Positions 1 through 6,629 of a stretch of DNA of 16,256 nt are shown here, piece after piece. Both the position numbers and the translations under genes were made by a program. Each line of letters starts with the position of its first letter. Position 1 is the stretch's first letter. This DNA is from JAHEJA01 sp965657215. Its GTDB lineage: Bacteria > Pseudomonadota > Alphaproteobacteria > Rhodobacterales > Rhodobacteraceae. The notes under the pieces were generated by a model. The model was not told the DNA's origin, made no database searches, and worked only from the letters and a program-made list of their open reading frames with translations. Location: positions 1 through 16,256 of the forward strand of contig CBFHNR010000033.1 of NCBI GenBank assembly GCA_965657215.1, given 5' to 3'.

Positions 1-75
<75 letters not shown>

Positions 76-93
76 ATTCAAAAACATTCTAAA

Positions 94-116
94 GGCTATC
101 CTGTTTAAATTTAGCC
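94..116 (+). terminator. Weak stem-loop downstream of the tRNA
   Basis: GGCTA (94-98) and TAGCC (112-116) can form a five-pair stem with a 13-base AT-rich loop. There is no T run after it, so it is only a possible transcript end for the tRNA. Otherwise 76-216 shows no gene. Confidence 0.2.
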
Positions 117-216
117 AATGATGTAGCTTAGTGTTTGCGAGCAAGTGCGGTACAATCCGGAACATACCTCAAGTTAAATCAAATGACTTGCTGTGAAACT
201 TTGTTTAGCTCAGTCA

Positions 217-1245
217 TCAGACACTTTCAGGCGTATAGATATCAAAGCCGAAAGTCACTCTGTGAACACCAACATCGCGACCACCGCTTTTGGCTTTCAA
301 TAAGGTTGCTATGGTTTCTTTGGCAAAACGGTCCATCGGGTGTGAGATTATCATGGACAGAGTACCGTCAATTAAGGCCGCGCGTGTTTCATCAAACAAT
401 TCGTAGCCGACGGCAACAAAATCATCTCGCTTTGGCATTGCCTGAAGGGCCGCAATTGCGCCGGTGACGCCCCCACCTGAGATGTATAGTCCGCAGAGAT
501 CTGGGTAGTCGGTAAGTAATTTTTCCACGTGTTCGCGGGCGACTGCGGCGGACTCATATGTTGGTAATGGCTCAAGAACAGAGAAATTGGCGTTGTGCTC
601 TCGGAAATAAGATCGAAACCCGCTTTCGTTCATTTCTTGGTTGCGGAGCCGATGAGAGCCAACCAGTACGCCAATTTTACCCGGATCACGGACCATCTTG
701 TCAAAGGCCCAGGCTGCTGTTCTTCCGACTTTCCAATTATCAAGGCCAACGAAGCTAATGTTTCCCTTTGCTGTAAGGGGACCAATTAAGGATACAACAG
801 GAACGCCTGTTTCTAGAACCGCGTCGATTGCATCTGCAACAAGTGGGTGCTGAGGCGCAACGATCGCTAAGGCCTCGCACCGTTTCCCCATAGAGATCAT
901 ATGTTCTGCGACCCGCTCAGGGGTTAGATCGTCAAGATATTCTACTGTTAACTCGATCTTGTGTCCGTCGTAGGTATGTGCAACGTCTGAAATAGTGTCA
1001 CCAAGGTTTCGGTAAAATTTCCGCGATCCTCGCTGCAAGAGCACTCCAAGTCGATGTGTGGTTTGGGTTGATTTTACGGCGTTTTCGATGGTGCCTAAGC
1101 CATAAAACCCGATCTCCTCTGCTGCTGCGAGAACGCGCTCTTGCGTTGGTGAGCGAACCGATTCGGGTTGATTTAAGACACGGTTAACAGTTGACACCGA
1201 CACGCCAGCGGCCGTCGCAAGATCAGGTATCGTTGGTCTTTTCAT
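217..1245 (-). CDS. LacI-family transcriptional regulator, probable regulator of the inositol locus
   Basis: Protein of 342 residues, the usual LacI-family length. Residues 3-27 form the LacI helix-turn-helix (IPDLATAAGVSVSTVNRVL), followed by the hinge region (around 40-60, ending near the phrase AAEEIGFYG) and a periplasmic-binding-protein-like effector domain from about 70 to the end. I chose the ATG whose codon is 1243-1245 because the family begins a few residues before the helix-turn-helix. An ATG at 1258-1260 would add five residues, and the frame stays open to 1497, but those 84 extra residues resemble no domain and cover the intergenic region. The gene is divergent from the sugar ABC importer, which suggests that it controls that promoter, with an inositol or breakdown intermediate as the ligand; the ligand is inference. 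It is probably a repressor, as most of the family are. Confidence 0.9.
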   Translation of the reverse strand: MKRPTIPDLATAAGVSVSTVNRVLNQPESVRSPTQERVLAAAEEIGFYGLGTIENAVKSTQTTHRLGVLLQRGSRKFYRNLGDTISDVAHTYDGHKIELTVEYLDDLTPERVAEHMISMGKRCEALAIVAPQHPLVADAIDAVLETGVPVVSLIGPLTAKGNISFVGLDNWKVGRTAAWAFDKMVRDPGKIGVLVGSHRLRNQEMNESGFRSYFREHNANFSVLEPLPTYESAAVAREHVEKLLTDYPDLCGLYISGGGVTGAIAALQAMPKRDDFVAVGYELFDETRAALIDGTLSMIISHPMDRFAKETIATLLKAKSGGRDVGVHRVTFGFDIYTPESV

Positions 1246-1278
1246 GTCAAAAAATTCCATTCTTGGTGCGGCTAGAAA

Positions 1279-1298
1279 CGAAATGATATGAAATTTCG
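1279..1298. promoter_or_regulatory. Inverted repeat, possible operator near the lacI-family start
   Basis: CGAAAT (1279-1284) and ATTTCG (1293-1298) are a perfect inverted repeat with an 8-bp spacer. The right arm also lies within the 8-bp palindrome GAAATTTC (1290-1297). It sits 34 bp upstream of the regulator's start codon, a plausible place for autoregulation. No binding data; the assignment is inference. Confidence 0.3.
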
Positions 1299-1315
1299 CT
1301 TTTGGAATTATTGGT

Positions 1316-1388
1316 GTTGATTTGAAAGATGTCAACAATGCAGTAATGGAGCGTTGATTTAGCTCACGAGAAAACCGAGCAATCAACG
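1316..1388. promoter_or_regulatory. Cluster of GTTGA/TCAAC half-sites, candidate operator of the divergent control region
   Basis: Within 73 bp there are four copies of GTTGA in alternating orientation: GTTGA at 1316-1320 and 1353-1357, TCAAC at 1332-1336 and 1383-1387. The two direct copies extend to GTTGATTT. The outer right pair, CGTTGATT (1352-1359) and AATCAACG (1381-1388), is a perfect 8-bp inverted repeat, and inside it GCTC (1362-1365) pairs with GAGC (1377-1380), so this part could also fold as a 12-pair hairpin with a 2-base bulge. It lies in the middle of the spacer between the regulator and the importer, as expected for an operator serving both directions. Confidence 0.45.
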
Positions 1389-1471
1389 TTTTGGGGGAGG
1401 CCCAACACACAATTAAGAGATGAATGACCTGCTTTGGCAGACCAGTTGTCTTGTGCTCTCTCTCGCGAGCA

Positions 1472-1490
1472 AATCGGCCAATTCGGCCAA
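1472..1490. repeat. Tandem direct repeat of CGGCCAA with 9-bp period
   Basis: AATCGGCCA (1472-1480) is followed directly by ATTCGGCCA (1481-1489) and one further A; eight of nine bases agree. The core CGGCCAA occurs at 1475-1481 and 1484-1490. It ends about 50 bp before the start codon of the binding-protein gene, so it may be a regulator site or lie in the promoter. The nearby CTCGCGAG (1462-1469) is a perfect palindrome. I cannot assign a confident -35/-10 pair here. Confidence 0.35.
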
Positions 1491-1542
1491 AATACATTGT
1501 CGAGCCGTCAGCATGCGGCTTTATCCAAGGGAGGAAATCGAC

Positions 1543-2496
1543 ATGAAAAAACTTATTACAACCACAGCTGCGCTAGCGTTTACAGCATCCGGTGCTTTTG
1601 CTGCTGACATCGCATTGGTCATCGGATCTAACCAAGACTCATTCTGGAACGTTGTTAAAAAAGGCGCAGAAGACGCGGCTATGGTGATTGAAGCACGCGG
1701 TGGCTCTTTGAACATCTTGCAGACAAACAACTACGACAACTACGGCGCTGATCTTGCGACACTTATTGAGCAAGCGACTGCTCAAGGTGTTGATGGTATC
1801 GCGACTGTTCTTCCTGTTCCTGATGCGCAGTTGCCTGCGATCAAAGCGGCTCAGGACGCTGGTATCAAGGTCACATTGCTCAACGGTGGTGGCGATTTCC
1901 TAGAAGAATCCGGTGCGCTTAACTACTTCGGTTCTGATGAATATGTTGCTGGTGTTGCTGGCGGTAAATACATGGCGAATTCTGGCGCGGCTCACATTTT
2001 GTGCCACATTCAGATCCCAGGCACAGTGAACCTAGAAGCACGTTGTAAAGGCGTTGCAGATGGCGCAACAGAAGCCGGTGCAAAAGCAACTATCTTGCGC
2101 GTCCCTGCTAACCTTGACGGTGACGTTGCTGGTACATCAGCGGCAATCGAAGCGGAACTTAATGGTGACGCATCAATCGACGCAGTTGTGAACTTGGCAA
2201 CATGGGCGGCGGATGCGTCTGCAGCTGCGATCGAGCAGCTCGGCAAAACTGGTGAAGTTAAGCTAGGGACATTTGACCTTAGCCCATCCACACTAGACCG
2301 TATCAAAGCTGGCACTCAGACTATGGCAATTGACCAAACGCCTTACTATCAGGGCTTCCTATCAGTTTCCACACTTGCAGCGCACATCGACTTTGGTACA
2401 AAAGTTGCGACTGAGCCAGTCCTAACAGGCCCAGCAATCGTTGACGCGTCTAACATCGACGCGACATTCGCTGGTGTTGAAGCAGGTACACGCTAA
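1543..2496 (+). CDS. Sugar (probably inositol) ABC transporter periplasmic substrate-binding protein
   Basis: Protein of 317 residues. Residues 1-20 are a Sec signal peptide (Lys-Lys, hydrophobic core, cleavage after GAFA), so the product is periplasmic. The mature part is a type I two-lobed sugar-binding protein of the ribose/xylose/inositol group (Peripla_BP_4): the first strand ADIALVIGSNQDSFW is followed by a helix, and the turn NYDNYGAD and the segment LLNGGGD match strand ends that line the sugar site in this family. The ATG at 1543 was chosen because it starts the signal peptide and is preceded by AAGGGAGG at 1527-1534; an in-frame ATG at 1420 would add 41 unrelated residues. It is first in the importer gene set. 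Substrate is inferred from the iol genes downstream. Confidence 0.92.
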   Translation: MKKLITTTAALAFTASGAFAADIALVIGSNQDSFWNVVKKGAEDAAMVIEARGGSLNILQTNNYDNYGADLATLIEQATAQGVDGIATVLPVPDAQLPAIKAAQDAGIKVTLLNGGGDFLEESGALNYFGSDEYVAGVAGGKYMANSGAAHILCHIQIPGTVNLEARCKGVADGATEAGAKATILRVPANLDGDVAGTSAAIEAELNGDASIDAVVNLATWAADASAAAIEQLGKTGEVKLGTFDLSPSTLDRIKAGTQTMAIDQTPYYQGFLSVSTLAAHIDFGTKVATEPVLTGPAIVDASNIDATFAGVEAGTR

Positions 2497-2506
2497 ATAA
2501 CGCTCT

Positions 2507-2541
2507 ATGGTCAGCCAGCCTTTGTGTTGGCTGACCATTTT
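2507..2541 (+). terminator. Strong intercistronic hairpin after the binding-protein gene
   Basis: ATGGTCAGCCA (2507-2517) and TGGCTGACCAT (2528-2538) are a perfect 11-bp inverted repeat with a 10-base loop, ending in only four T (2538-2541). It starts 10 bp after the stop codon of the binding protein and 51 bp before the permease ribosome site. In many ABC importers such a hairpin partly stops transcription or protects the upstream mRNA, so that the binding protein is made in excess over the membrane parts. The short T run argues for partial rather than full termination. Confidence 0.7.
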
Positions 2542-2592
2542 AACAAATTCCCACTCACTTGACCCAGCCGCACACTTGCGGGGAGAGAACCC

Positions 2593-3645
2593 TTGTCCCA
2601 TACAGATACGAACAGTTCACCGGCACCGAGCCCCAAATCCGCCAGTTCTAGTTTCTCATTAGGCGAATTGATCCGTAGCCCAGCAATGGGCGCTTTTGTT
2701 GGAATGGTGATCGTCTTTGTCATCTTCGCAATGTTTGGCTTTTCGCGGAACTTTCTTTCGATTGCAGGTTTTGCGAATTGGATGAACTTTGCCAGCACGG
2801 TTGGCATTATTGCCATTCCGGTTGCCTTTCTAATGATCGCGGGCGAGCTTGATATTTCGACAGGAGCTGTCCTTCCTGCCTCTGCTATGATGCTTGGCAT
2901 CAGCGTAAATCACTATGAGCTGCCGATGTGGCTTGGCATTATGATGACACTGGCCATGGCCGCAAGTGTTGGACTAGTGAATGGTCTGCTGGTCACACGT
3001 ACGCAGGTGCCATCATTCATTGTTACACTTGCCACCCTATTTGCTGTTGGTGGCCTTACGCTGGCTCTATCTGACTTTTTGATAAACAATACGAACGTGT
3101 CTATGCAATCTCCGGATTGGGCAAAGGCTCTTTTTGGAACACGGTATTTTGGGTTTCGCTCGGCTGTATACTGGTGGATTGGATTGATCGTTGTTTTTTG
3201 GTTCTTTTTGCACAAATCGCCTTGGGGCAATTGGGTGTTTGCCGTTGGTGGCGATCCAGAAAGCGCGCGCAATGCAGGTATTCCTGTCAACAAGCTTAAA
3301 ATTTGGCTCTTTATCCTCTGTTCTGTATGCACAGCGCTTGCGGGCATGTGTCAGGTGATCCAGTTCAATTCAGCTCAATCAGCTACCTTCTTTAACATGA
3401 TCTTTTTCACCATTATTGCGAGTGTTGTTGGCGGGGTTCTTTTGAATGGTGGCTTTGGCTCTGTTGCTGGGGTTGTCTTTGGAACTATGACGCTTGGCAT
3501 CGTACAGCAAGGGATCAACTATACAGACATCGACCGCAATCTTTCGCTGCTCATTATCGGTGTAATGCTTTTGATCGCTGTTTTGATGAACGGAACTTTC
3601 CAGAAACTTGCGACCAGTTGGTCGTCCAGCAAGAAGGAGGACTAA
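2593..3645 (+). CDS. Sugar ABC transporter permease (ribose/xylose/inositol type)
   Basis: Protein of 350 residues, a BPD_transp_2 inner-membrane permease. After a Ser/Pro-rich cytoplasmic tail (residues 1-25) there are about eight to ten hydrophobic segments, including ones near residues 35-50, 60-80, 115-135, 145-165, 195-210, 235-255, 270-310 and 318-335. Two family signatures are visible: the GELDISTGAV segment after the second helix (RbsC type GG-D-LSVG) and the cytoplasmic coupling region GGDPESARNAGI, which would contact the ATPase. The start is TTG at 2593, supported by GGGGAGAG at 2579-2586 with good spacing and by the absence of a suitable ATG. Only 3 bp separate its stop from the ATPase start. 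A single permease probably forms a homodimer. Substrate inferred from context. Confidence 0.92.
   Translation: MSHTDTNSSPAPSPKSASSSFSLGELIRSPAMGAFVGMVIVFVIFAMFGFSRNFLSIAGFANWMNFASTVGIIAIPVAFLMIAGELDISTGAVLPASAMMLGISVNHYELPMWLGIMMTLAMAASVGLVNGLLVTRTQVPSFIVTLATLFAVGGLTLALSDFLINNTNVSMQSPDWAKALFGTRYFGFRSAVYWWIGLIVVFWFFLHKSPWGNWVFAVGGDPESARNAGIPVNKLKIWLFILCSVCTALAGMCQVIQFNSAQSATFFNMIFFTIIASVVGGVLLNGGFGSVAGVVFGTMTLGIVQQGINYTDIDRNLSLLIIGVMLLIAVLMNGTFQKLATSWSSSKKED
3633..3640 (+). promoter_or_regulatory. Near-perfect Shine-Dalgarno inside the permease 3' end
   Basis: AAGGAGG lies within the last codons of the permease, 8-9 bases before the ATPase ATG at 3649. It fixes that start and shows tight translational coupling between the two membrane-complex genes. 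Confidence 0.7.
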
Positions 3646-3648
3646 GTC

Positions 3649-4529
3649 ATGTCAGATACACAAAACGTTCTTGAACTTCGCAATGTTGATAAGTCATTTG
3701 GACCGATCGACGTACTTCATAACATCAGCCTTTCCGTCAAAGCAGGCGAAGTGTTGTGTTTGTTGGGTGATAATGGTGCGGGTAAATCTACATTGATCAA
3801 AACCATGGCGGGTGTGCACGCACCAACACGTGGTGAAATTTTGATGGATGGCAAACCTGTGAGCTTCAGTGGGCCAAAGGTGGCTCAAGAGGCGGGAATT
3901 GCCTGTGTGCACCAATTCGGAGGCACCTTTCCTTTGATGTCCATTGGTCGAAGCTTTTTCGCAGGCGTTGAGCCGACCAAAGGTTGGGGGCCCTTCAAGG
4001 TTTTTGACCGTGAAAAGGCCAATGAAATTGCTGTCCGCGAAGTCCGTAATTTCGGCATCACCCGCATCGAAGATGGCGATCGCCTTGTCGGTGGTTTATC
4101 GGGTGGTGAGCGCCAATCTCTCGCGATTGCGCGGGCGGTTTATTTTGGCGCACGTGTTTTGATCCTTGATGAACCGACCGCGGCTCTTGGCGTCAAACAA
4201 TCCGCGCATGTGTTGCGTATTGTGAATGAAGCGAAACGCCGCGGNNNNNNNNNNNNNNNNNNNNNNNNNNNNNNNNNNNNNNNNNNNNNNNNNNNNNNNN
4301 NNNNNNNNNNNNNNNNNNNNNNNNNNNNNNNNNNNNNCGTGGTTTGGCCGTGATTTTCATCACGCACCAAGTGATGCATGCAATGGCTGTTGGGGACCAT
4401 TTTGCGGTTTTGATCCGTGGGTCAATTGCGGCTGACTTCCGCAAGGGTGATAGAACGCGCGAGGAAATCGCGGACCTCATGGCGGGCGGGGAATCTATGA
4501 TTGATCTCGAAGCAAGCATCGAAGGCTAA
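3649..4529 (+). CDS. Sugar ABC transporter ATP-binding protein, interrupted by a run of N
   Basis: Single-domain sugar-importer ATPase. Before the gap are Walker A GDNGAGKST (residues 40-48), the Q-loop Gln89, the signature LSGGE (150-154) and Walker B LILDE (171-175), running to Gly199. After the gap comes LAVIFITH with the H-loop histidine, then a short C-terminal tail ending at 4529. The two flanks are in different frames across the 93 N. In related ATPases the stretch from the Walker B Asp to the H-loop His is 34 residues, and joining Gly199 directly to LAVIFITH gives exactly 34. The intact protein would therefore be about 260 residues, usual for single-domain members, and nothing seems to be missing. 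It would energise import through the permease encoded just upstream. Confidence 0.88.
4245..4337. other. Assembly gap (93 N) inside the ABC ATPase gene
   Basis: Ninety-three undetermined bases. The left flank ends CGCGG and the right flank begins CGTGG, both encoding Arg-Gly at the same place in the protein, so the flanks probably overlap by five bases with one difference. The gap is best read as a contig join of unknown or negative length, not as missing DNA. Confidence 0.85.
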
Positions 4530-4536
4530 ACTGCGT

Positions 4537-4562
4537 CGGACGAGGGTTGTTCAAACCGTCCG
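4537..4562 (+). repeat. Inverted repeat / hairpin after the importer genes
   Basis: CGGAC (4537-4541) pairs with GTCCG (4558-4562), and inside it GGTT (4545-4548) pairs with AACC (4554-4557), giving nine pairs with a 3-base bulge and a 5-base loop. It begins 8 bp after the ATPase stop codon. There is no T run, so it may be a processing or attenuation hairpin rather than a full terminator. Confidence 0.4.
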
Positions 4563-4586
4563 CTAACGTTACAGGTCAAACAGGAT

Positions 4587-4605
4587 GTTGCACAAAAATT
4601 GCAAC
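4587..4605. promoter_or_regulatory. Inverted repeat GTTGCA-N7-TGCAAC upstream of the dehydrogenase gene
   Basis: GTTGCA (4587-4592) and TGCAAC (4600-4605) are a perfect inverted repeat with the 7-bp AT-rich spacer CAAAAAT. It is 45 bp before the ATG of the Gfo/Idh gene, in a 120-bp spacer that is long for an otherwise tightly packed series. It could be an operator for a second promoter; no factor can be named. Confidence 0.35.
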
Positions 4606-4649
4606 GAATAGACGGGTTCTGTGCCCGACCAAAATTTTGGAGATTTCCG

Positions 4650-5672
4650 ATGACCAGATTGGCTATCATTGGTGCAGGGCTGATGGGAGAAGATCACGCC
4701 CATATCGTGTCCAAAGACCTATCCGGAGCCACGCTTCAGGTCGTGTGTGATATGGACATTGAGCGGGCGAAATCCGTTGCAAACGCTACAGGTGCCAAGG
4801 ACGTCGCCACTGACGCCCAAGCGGTGATTGCGCGGCCAGACGTTGATGCTGTCATTGTGGCCTCTCCGGATTTTACGCATGCACCTTTGTCCAAGGCCTG
4901 TATCGAATTGGGCAAGCCTATCCTTTGCGAAAAGCCGCTGTCGCAGTCGTCTTCTGAATGTCTTGAGGTGATCGAGGCTGAACAAAGAGCAGGAAAACAG
5001 CTGGTCATGCTCGGCTTTATGCGCCGCTATGATCAATCCTATATTGAGATGCGACAGGCCCTAACCAACGGGTCATTGGGCCGTGCGCTTATGATGCATA
5101 ATTTCCACCGCAATGTGGAAACCCCTGCAGCGGATTTCACAGGTGCGATGGCCATCACAAATTCAGCACCGCATGAATTTGATGTGGTGCGTCATGTCTT
5201 AGGGACTGAGTTTGTCAGTGTGACGGCTCATCAGCCGCGTCGGTCTGATGACCGTGTGGCCCCTGTCGTGATGGTGTTAGAGACTGCGAATGCTCAACTT
5301 GTGACAATCGAAATAAATAACAACGCCGCTTATGGCTATGACGTGCGCGCCGAATTGGTCGGCGAGGCGGGGTCGATGGCCATGAACAACGTGGCCTATA
5401 CGCGCACAGATATGAAGCTGGCCTCAAGCACCCGATATGACACGGATTGGCGCGGGCGCTATCACGAGGCTTATGTTCGCCAAAACCGCGACTTCTTGAG
5501 CTTTGTTGAAACAGGAATATTCCCAACCATCGCATCGGATTGCTGGGATGGATTTTGCTCAGCAATAGTCGCTGAAGCTGGGGTAAAAGCCCTCGAAACG
5601 GGTCAAAGGCAGCCTGTCACAATGGGCCCAAAGCCTGAGTTCTATTCCGTTAAAAAGGGGTTAGTCGCATGA
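4650..5672 (+). CDS. Gfo/Idh/MocA-family NAD(P)-dependent dehydrogenase, inositol-dehydrogenase-like
   Basis: Protein of 340 residues. An N-terminal Rossmann fold has GAGLMG (8-13) for dinucleotide binding and Asp34 at the end of the second strand, which favours NAD. The EKP motif is at 94-96 with the expected catalytic Lys95. The C-terminal domain has the AITNSAPHEFD segment: His175 is in the family position, but the residue four before it is Asn171, where inositol dehydrogenases usually have Asp. The YGYDVR segment, also present in IolG here (YGYDQR), lies further on. The ATG at 4650 is preceded by TTGGAGA at 4637-4643. Its end overlaps the next start by 4 bp (ATGA), a sign of coupling. It probably oxidises a second cyclitol (such as scyllo- or chiro-inositol) or acts on an inosose; this is inference from context. 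Confidence 0.88.
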   Translation: MTRLAIIGAGLMGEDHAHIVSKDLSGATLQVVCDMDIERAKSVANATGAKDVATDAQAVIARPDVDAVIVASPDFTHAPLSKACIELGKPILCEKPLSQSSSECLEVIEAEQRAGKQLVMLGFMRRYDQSYIEMRQALTNGSLGRALMMHNFHRNVETPAADFTGAMAITNSAPHEFDVVRHVLGTEFVSVTAHQPRRSDDRVAPVVMVLETANAQLVTIEINNNAAYGYDVRAELVGEAGSMAMNNVAYTRTDMKLASSTRYDTDWRGRYHEAYVRQNRDFLSFVETGIFPTIASDCWDGFCSAIVAEAGVKALETGQRQPVTMGPKPEFYSVKKGLVA

Positions 5673-6628
5673 AACTTGGATTTGTATCCGATAGCCTTGG
5701 TGGAATGGGGTTCGACGAGATGCTCGATCACGCGGCCCGTATGGGCGTATCGGGGATTGAGGTGAACACTTGCGGTTGGTCAACTGCGCCGCATTGTCAA
5801 ATGGATGATCTGTTGGGCAACAGCACAGCTCAGAAAGCCTTTCTAAAGGCCTTTGAAGACCGTGGGCTCGACATCATAGCGTTCAATGCCAATGGCAATC
5901 CGCTGCATCCGACAGATACAAAGCAAGGCGAGGATTTGAAAAAGACACTGCGCCTTGCCGGTGAGATGGGGGTCAAGACCGTCTGCACCATGTCCGGCCT
6001 GCCGGCGGGGAACCCAACCGATACCATGCCCAACTGGGTTGTGTCGTCTTGGCCGCCTGAAACGCAGGAGATTTTGAACTACCAATGGCAAGAGAAGCTG
6101 ATCCCGTTTTGGAGCGAGATCGCCGCTTTGGCGCAGGCAAACGGAGTTGAGCGGATAGCGCTTGAGCTGCATGGCAACCAATGCGTTTATAATGTGCCGT
6201 CATTGTTAAAGTTGCGCGACACGATAGGATCTGTGATCGGCGCAAATCTCGATCCATCGCATCTCTTTTGGATGGGGGCTGATCCGTTGGTTGCAGCTGA
6301 GGCATTAGGAGACGCGATTTATCATGTGCATGCCAAGGACACGCTTTTGAATGCGCCTGTTCAGGCGACCACGAGCCTCTTGGAAAATGGCTCGCTGATG
6401 GATATTCCGGCGCGGTCTTGGTCCTATATCACGCTTGGCTTTGGGCATGGCGAGGAATGGTGGCGGCAGTTCTGTTATCGGCTCAAAATGGCTGGATACG
6501 ACGGCTGGTTATCTATAGAACACGAAGATGTACTTCTAAACTCACTTGAGGGACTCGAAAAATCGGTCGCTCTTTTGCAGGGCGTCATGCCTGGCAAGCC
6601 AGCAGACTATAAACCGCAGGATATCTAA
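5669..6628 (+). CDS. Sugar phosphate isomerase/epimerase family TIM barrel, candidate inosose isomerase
   Basis: Protein of 319 residues in the AP-endonuclease-2-like TIM-barrel family, which includes IolI, IolE and sugar epimerases. It begins MKLGFVSDSLGG. The metal-binding residues can be followed along the strands: Glu167 (LELHG), Asp195 and His198 (NLDPSH), His221 (VHAKD) and Glu284 (IEHED). It lacks the N-terminal phrases that typify IolE (a Trp-Asn-Asp-Asp-Leu stretch), so I do not call it inosose dehydratase. It overlaps the preceding dehydrogenase gene by 4 bp, and the two may act on the same compound. In Bacillus the family member IolI interconverts keto-inositols; a similar role here is inference. 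A sugar-acid epimerase is an alternative. Confidence 0.85.
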   Translation: MKLGFVSDSLGGMGFDEMLDHAARMGVSGIEVNTCGWSTAPHCQMDDLLGNSTAQKAFLKAFEDRGLDIIAFNANGNPLHPTDTKQGEDLKKTLRLAGEMGVKTVCTMSGLPAGNPTDTMPNWVVSSWPPETQEILNYQWQEKLIPFWSEIAALAQANGVERIALELHGNQCVYNVPSLLKLRDTIGSVIGANLDPSHLFWMGADPLVAAEALGDAIYHVHAKDTLLNAPVQATTSLLENGSLMDIPARSWSYITLGFGHGEEWWRQFCYRLKMAGYDGWLSIEHEDVLLNSLEGLEKSVALLQGVMPGKPADYKPQDI

Positions 6629-6629
6629 T

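Noticed and set aside
1246..1497. N-terminal extension of the LacI-family protein by 84 residues
   Set aside because: The frame is open to 1497, but the family starts just before the helix-turn-helix, the extra residues match no known domain and they would cover the whole control region.
3649..4529. ATPase gene as a pseudogene because of the frame change across the N run
   Set aside because: The frame change depends on the arbitrary length of the N run; residue counting across the join shows the protein is complete.
5669..6628. Call of this TIM barrel as IolE (inosose dehydratase)
   Set aside because: The fold and metal ligands would fit, but the N-terminal phrases that mark IolE are absent, so only a broader family name is justified.
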